Shown: positions 14,717-17,806 of the stretch, one piece after another
Layout of the letters: every line of letters begins with the position of its first letter
How positions within the stretch are numbered: position 1 is the stretch's first letter
Origin: an uncultured Archangium sp.
GTDB taxonomy: Bacteria; Myxococcota; Myxococcia; Myxococcales; Myxococcaceae
Length of the DNA stretch: 17,806 bases
Direction of reading: 5' to 3'
Assembly (NCBI GenBank): GCA_946479335.1
Contig: CAMLFP010000076.1
Location: forward strand, 1 to 17,806
Translations under genes and position numbers: made by a program
The notes under the pieces: model-generated
Told to the model about the DNA's origin: nothing
Seen by the model: the letters and a program-made list of their open reading frames with translations, nothing else
Databases searched by the model: none

Positions 14717-14720
<4 letters not shown>
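14445..14720 (-). CDS. ylxR: YlxR (DUF448) family RNA-binding protein, start codon uncertain
   Basis: 91 residues if read from a CTG at 14720. The YlxR signature is clear: an RSCVGCGKK zinc-type pair (Cys13, Cys16), the LLHRLVL strand, PGRGAYLCGAGC (45-56, with Cys52 and Cys56) and a basic helix KRKAFQRAFKQH. In Bacillus the family member (RnpM) binds RNase P RNA, and YlxR is normally encoded between nusA and infB as here. No ATG, GTG or TTG lies upstream in this frame within the nusA end. The first GTG (14681) would remove the first conserved Cys, although an AAGGAG (14702-14697) lies 15 bases before it. CTG at 14720 overlaps the nusA stop as CTGA, parallel to other junctions here. Codon use is a little less GC-biased than its neighbours. 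Confidence 0.85.
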
Positions 14721-16378
<1,658 letters not shown>

Positions 16379-16384
16379 GGTGTC

Positions 16385-16390
16385 TTCCTC
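16385..16390 (-). promoter_or_regulatory. Shine-Dalgarno of nusA
   Basis: GAGGAA on the minus strand, six bases before the nusA ATG at 16378. It is one of the clearest ribosome binding sites in the window and fixes the NusA start. Confidence 0.8.
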
Positions 16391-16430
16391 TTTCTTCCTC
16401 GGCGGCCGAAATCGCTCCGCCTGTATGTGG

Positions 16431-16916
16431 TTACGACGTGAACTCCAGGTTCGCGCGGGCGATGTCCTTCAGTTTGATGGTGAAGGCACCCGCGCCCTCC
16501 ACCACCACCGTGACGGCGTCGCTCGACACGTCAGACAACGTGCCGAGGAAATTCTTGCGCGGCGGCTCGAAGAGCGGCGCGAAGGTCTTGAGCCGCACCT
16601 GCTGGCCCTTCACCTTCTCGTAGTGGCCGAGCTTCTTGAGCGGCCGGTTCAACCCCGGGCTCGAGACCTCCAGGCTGTACTCGTGGGGGATGATGTCTTC
16701 CACGTCGAGCGCCTTGTCGACCGCCCGGCTCGCGATGGCGCACTCTTCGACGCCCACCGTGCCACCCGGCTTGTCGATGAACAGGCGCAGCACCCACCCG
16801 CCGTGCTCTTTCACGAACTCGAGGTCGAGCAGCTCCAGGCCTTCGGCGGCGATGAGCGGCTCGCACACGGCGGTCGCCTTCTGCTCGATGGTCTCTCGAC
16901 GGTTTGACTCAGCCAT
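16431..16916 (-). CDS. rimP: Ribosome maturation factor RimP
   Basis: 161 residues, the typical length. RimP is needed for 30S subunit assembly, helping 16S rRNA accept ribosomal proteins. Features: an N-terminal alpha/beta domain with GLELLDLEFVKEHGGWVLRLFIDKPGG, the ECAIASRAVDKALD helix, and the hallmark EVSSPGLNRPLKKLGHYEK. A C-terminal SH3-like barrel (NFLGTLSDVSSDAVTVVV through DIARANLEF) follows. The ATG at 16916 is the first gene of the operon, with a purine stretch AAGGG very close upstream. Its leader carries a terminator-like hairpin. The stop is TAA, followed by 52 bases to nusA. Confidence 0.97.
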   Translation of the reverse strand: MAESNRRETIEQKATAVCEPLIAAEGLELLDLEFVKEHGGWVLRLFIDKPGGTVGVEECAIASRAVDKALDVEDIIPHEYSLEVSSPGLNRPLKKLGHYEKVKGQQVRLKTFAPLFEPPRKNFLGTLSDVSSDAVTVVVEGAGAFTIKLKDIARANLEFTS

Positions 16917-16923
16917 ACCCTTG

Positions 16924-16949
16924 AAATGAAAAATGGGCCTCTCGGCCCA
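16924..16949 (-). terminator. Intrinsic-terminator-like hairpin (candidate attenuator) in the rimP leader
   Basis: On the minus strand TGGGCC (16949-16944) and GGCCCA (16939-16934) form a 6-bp stem closed by a GAGA (GNRA-type) tetraloop. Five Ts (16933-16929), then C, A and three more Ts follow. This is the shape of a Rho-independent terminator, yet it lies just before the rimP ATG rather than after a gene. On the opposite strand the T-tract is absent, so it acts, if at all, towards rimP-nusA-infB. A competing pairing with an upstream segment is described in the findings. Confidence 0.55.
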
Positions 16950-16983
16950 CCTTTCGTTACCTCGTGTGAAAAATGGTGGGCGC

Positions 16984-17012
16984 CATCTACGTCAGCCGTC
17001 CCGCCGTGTAAA
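16984..17012 (-). promoter_or_regulatory. Candidate promoter upstream of rimP
   Basis: Minus strand TTTACA (17012-17007, five of six matches to TTGACA) is followed after 17 bases by TAGATG (16989-16984, three of six). It is the best pair in the 105-base divergent spacer, but weak. If used, transcription would start near 16977, inside the upstream arm of the proposed antiterminator, so the two proposals conflict. Confidence 0.3.
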
Positions 17013-17021
17013 CAGCCCGTC

Positions 17022-17806
17022 ATGTGGATCGCCGCGGTGCAGATGTGCAGTGGGGCTGACAAAGCGCAGAACCTCGAGACGGCCGACCGCCTCATTCGGA
17101 ACGCCGCGAAATCCGGGGCGAAATTCATCGGGCTCCCGGAGAACTTCGCGTGGATGGGCCCCGAAGCCGACCGCGCGGAGAACGCCGAGGCCCTCGACGG
17201 GCCGACGCTCTCGCACCTCGCGGCGCTGGCGCGGGAGTTCTCCATCACCCTGTTGGGCGGGTCGATGCTCGAGGCCGGAGCGCCCGGCGACCGCTGCTTC
17301 AACACCAGCGTGCTCTTCGGCCCCGACGGAAATCGCCTCGCGGTCTACCGGAAGATGCACCTCTTCGATGTCGAGGTCGGCGATGGGCAGACGTACCGCG
17401 AGTCAGCGGCGGTCGCTCCGGGAACGGAGGTCGTGGTGGCCGACACCGCGCTGGGCAAGGTCGGCCTGTCGGTCTGCTACGACCTGCGTTTCCCGGAGCT
17501 CTACCGCGCCCAATCAGCGCGCGGCGCGGTGCTGCTGACGGTGCCCGCGGCGTTCACGCTGGCGACGGGGAAGGATCACTGGGAGGTGCTGCTCCGCGCG
17601 CGCGCCATCGAGAACCAGGCGTACGTCATCGCGCCCGCGCAGCAGGGCCGGCATCCGAAGGACCGCATGACGTGGGGCCATGCGATGGTGGTCGACCCGT
17701 GGGGCCTCGTCACCGCGCGCGCGTCAGAAGGTGAAGGCTTCGCGATGGCGCAGCTCGACGACGAGTACCTGCAGCGCGTGCGCCGCAACCTGCCCGCGTT
17801 GCAGCA
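17022..17806 (+). CDS. Carbon-nitrogen hydrolase, Nit1-like (deaminated glutathione amidase), partial at right edge
   Basis: 261 residues are visible before the window ends, nearly the full length of this family (about 270). The nitrilase-superfamily catalytic triad is present: Glu40 in GLPEN, Lys111 in YRKMHLFD and Cys152 in SVCYDLRFPELYR. The segments HWEVLLRARAIENQAYV, GRHPKDRMTWGHAMVVDPWG and LQRVRRNLPALQ resemble Nit1, which removes the amide from deaminated glutathione (metabolite repair), more than omega-amidase Nit2 or nitrilases. The ATG at 17022 begins the usual first strand MWIAAVQM. No clear Shine-Dalgarno or promoter is seen. It is transcribed divergently from rimP across 105 bases. 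The stop codon lies beyond the window. Confidence 0.92.
   Translation, partial: MWIAAVQMCSGADKAQNLETADRLIRNAAKSGAKFIGLPENFAWMGPEADRAENAEALDGPTLSHLAALAREFSITLLGGSMLEAGAPGDRCFNTSVLFGPDGNRLAVYRKMHLFDVEVGDGQTYRESAAVAPGTEVVVADTALGKVGLSVCYDLRFPELYRAQSARGAVLLTVPAAFTLATGKDHWEVLLRARAIENQAYVIAPAQQGRHPKDRMTWGHAMVVDPWGLVTARASEGEGFAMAQLDDEYLQRVRRNLPALQ

Noticed and set aside
16917..17021. An initiator tRNA gene ahead of rimP, as in E. coli
   Set aside because: The 105-base spacer has no cloverleaf-like arms or T-loop motif, and the room is taken up by the hairpin and promoter-like signals.
16933..17538. A 201-codon plus-strand open frame at the start of the Nit1-like gene
   Set aside because: It is out of frame with the frame that carries the Glu-Lys-Cys triad and Nit1 motifs; the product is Arg/Ser-rich noise.

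Overview
This is a GC-rich, almost fully coding bacterial window. The organism is probably a member of the Myxococcota (myxobacteria). The reasons are the very high GC at third codon positions, the Gly/Thr-rich linker and Cys-rich tail of a secreted lipoprotein, the long Ala/Pro-rich N-terminus of IF2, and the mix of gene families. This assignment is inference from sequence character, since no rRNA or species marker is present.

Layout. Nearly everything lies on the minus strand, so transcription runs from right to left. At the right edge, a carbon-nitrogen hydrolase resembling Nit1 (deaminated glutathione amidase; 17022 to beyond the edge, plus strand) diverges from the translation and transcription-factor cluster rimP - nusA - ylxR - infB - ylxP (DUF503) - rbfA - truB (16916 down to 9645). 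This is the classic nusA/infB operon. It is not followed by the usual rpsO-pnp pair but by a small MoaD/ThiS/CysO-like beta-grasp protein (9586-9329) that lacks the C-terminal Gly-Gly. After a 119-base gap with promoter-like signals comes a second group: a PgpH-type 7TM-HD phosphodiesterase (probably for c-di-AMP), the rRNA-processing endonuclease YbeY, a large lipoprotein combining one CxxCH haem motif, PD40-like propeller repeats and two knottin-like six-cysteine modules, and a tightly overlapped trio (POT-family peptide transporter, UPF0158 protein, second POT-family transporter). At the left edge a few codons of a convergent plus-strand gene are visible.

How it fits together. RimP, RbfA, YbeY and TruB act on 30S or 16S rRNA or tRNA maturation, IF2 on initiation, and NusA on elongation, pausing and termination; YlxR and YlxP are their usual small companions. 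Many junctions are four-base stop/start overlaps (ATGA, GTGA, probably CTGA), which suggests translational coupling. The two POT proteins probably import di- and tripeptides, a sensible trait for a predatory or proteolytic bacterium.

The most interesting non-coding signals are in the untranslated RNA. The rimP leader has a terminator-like hairpin (GAGA tetraloop and U-tract) with a competing antiterminator pairing, a plausible attenuator for an operon that encodes NusA. The infB-ylxP spacer has a 10-bp hairpin whose 3' arm could alternatively pair with the ylxP Shine-Dalgarno sequence. No tRNA, rRNA, CRISPR, insertion sequence or attachment site was seen. No spacer exceeds about 125 bases. 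Nothing here amounts to a clearly new multi-gene system; the unusual points are local.
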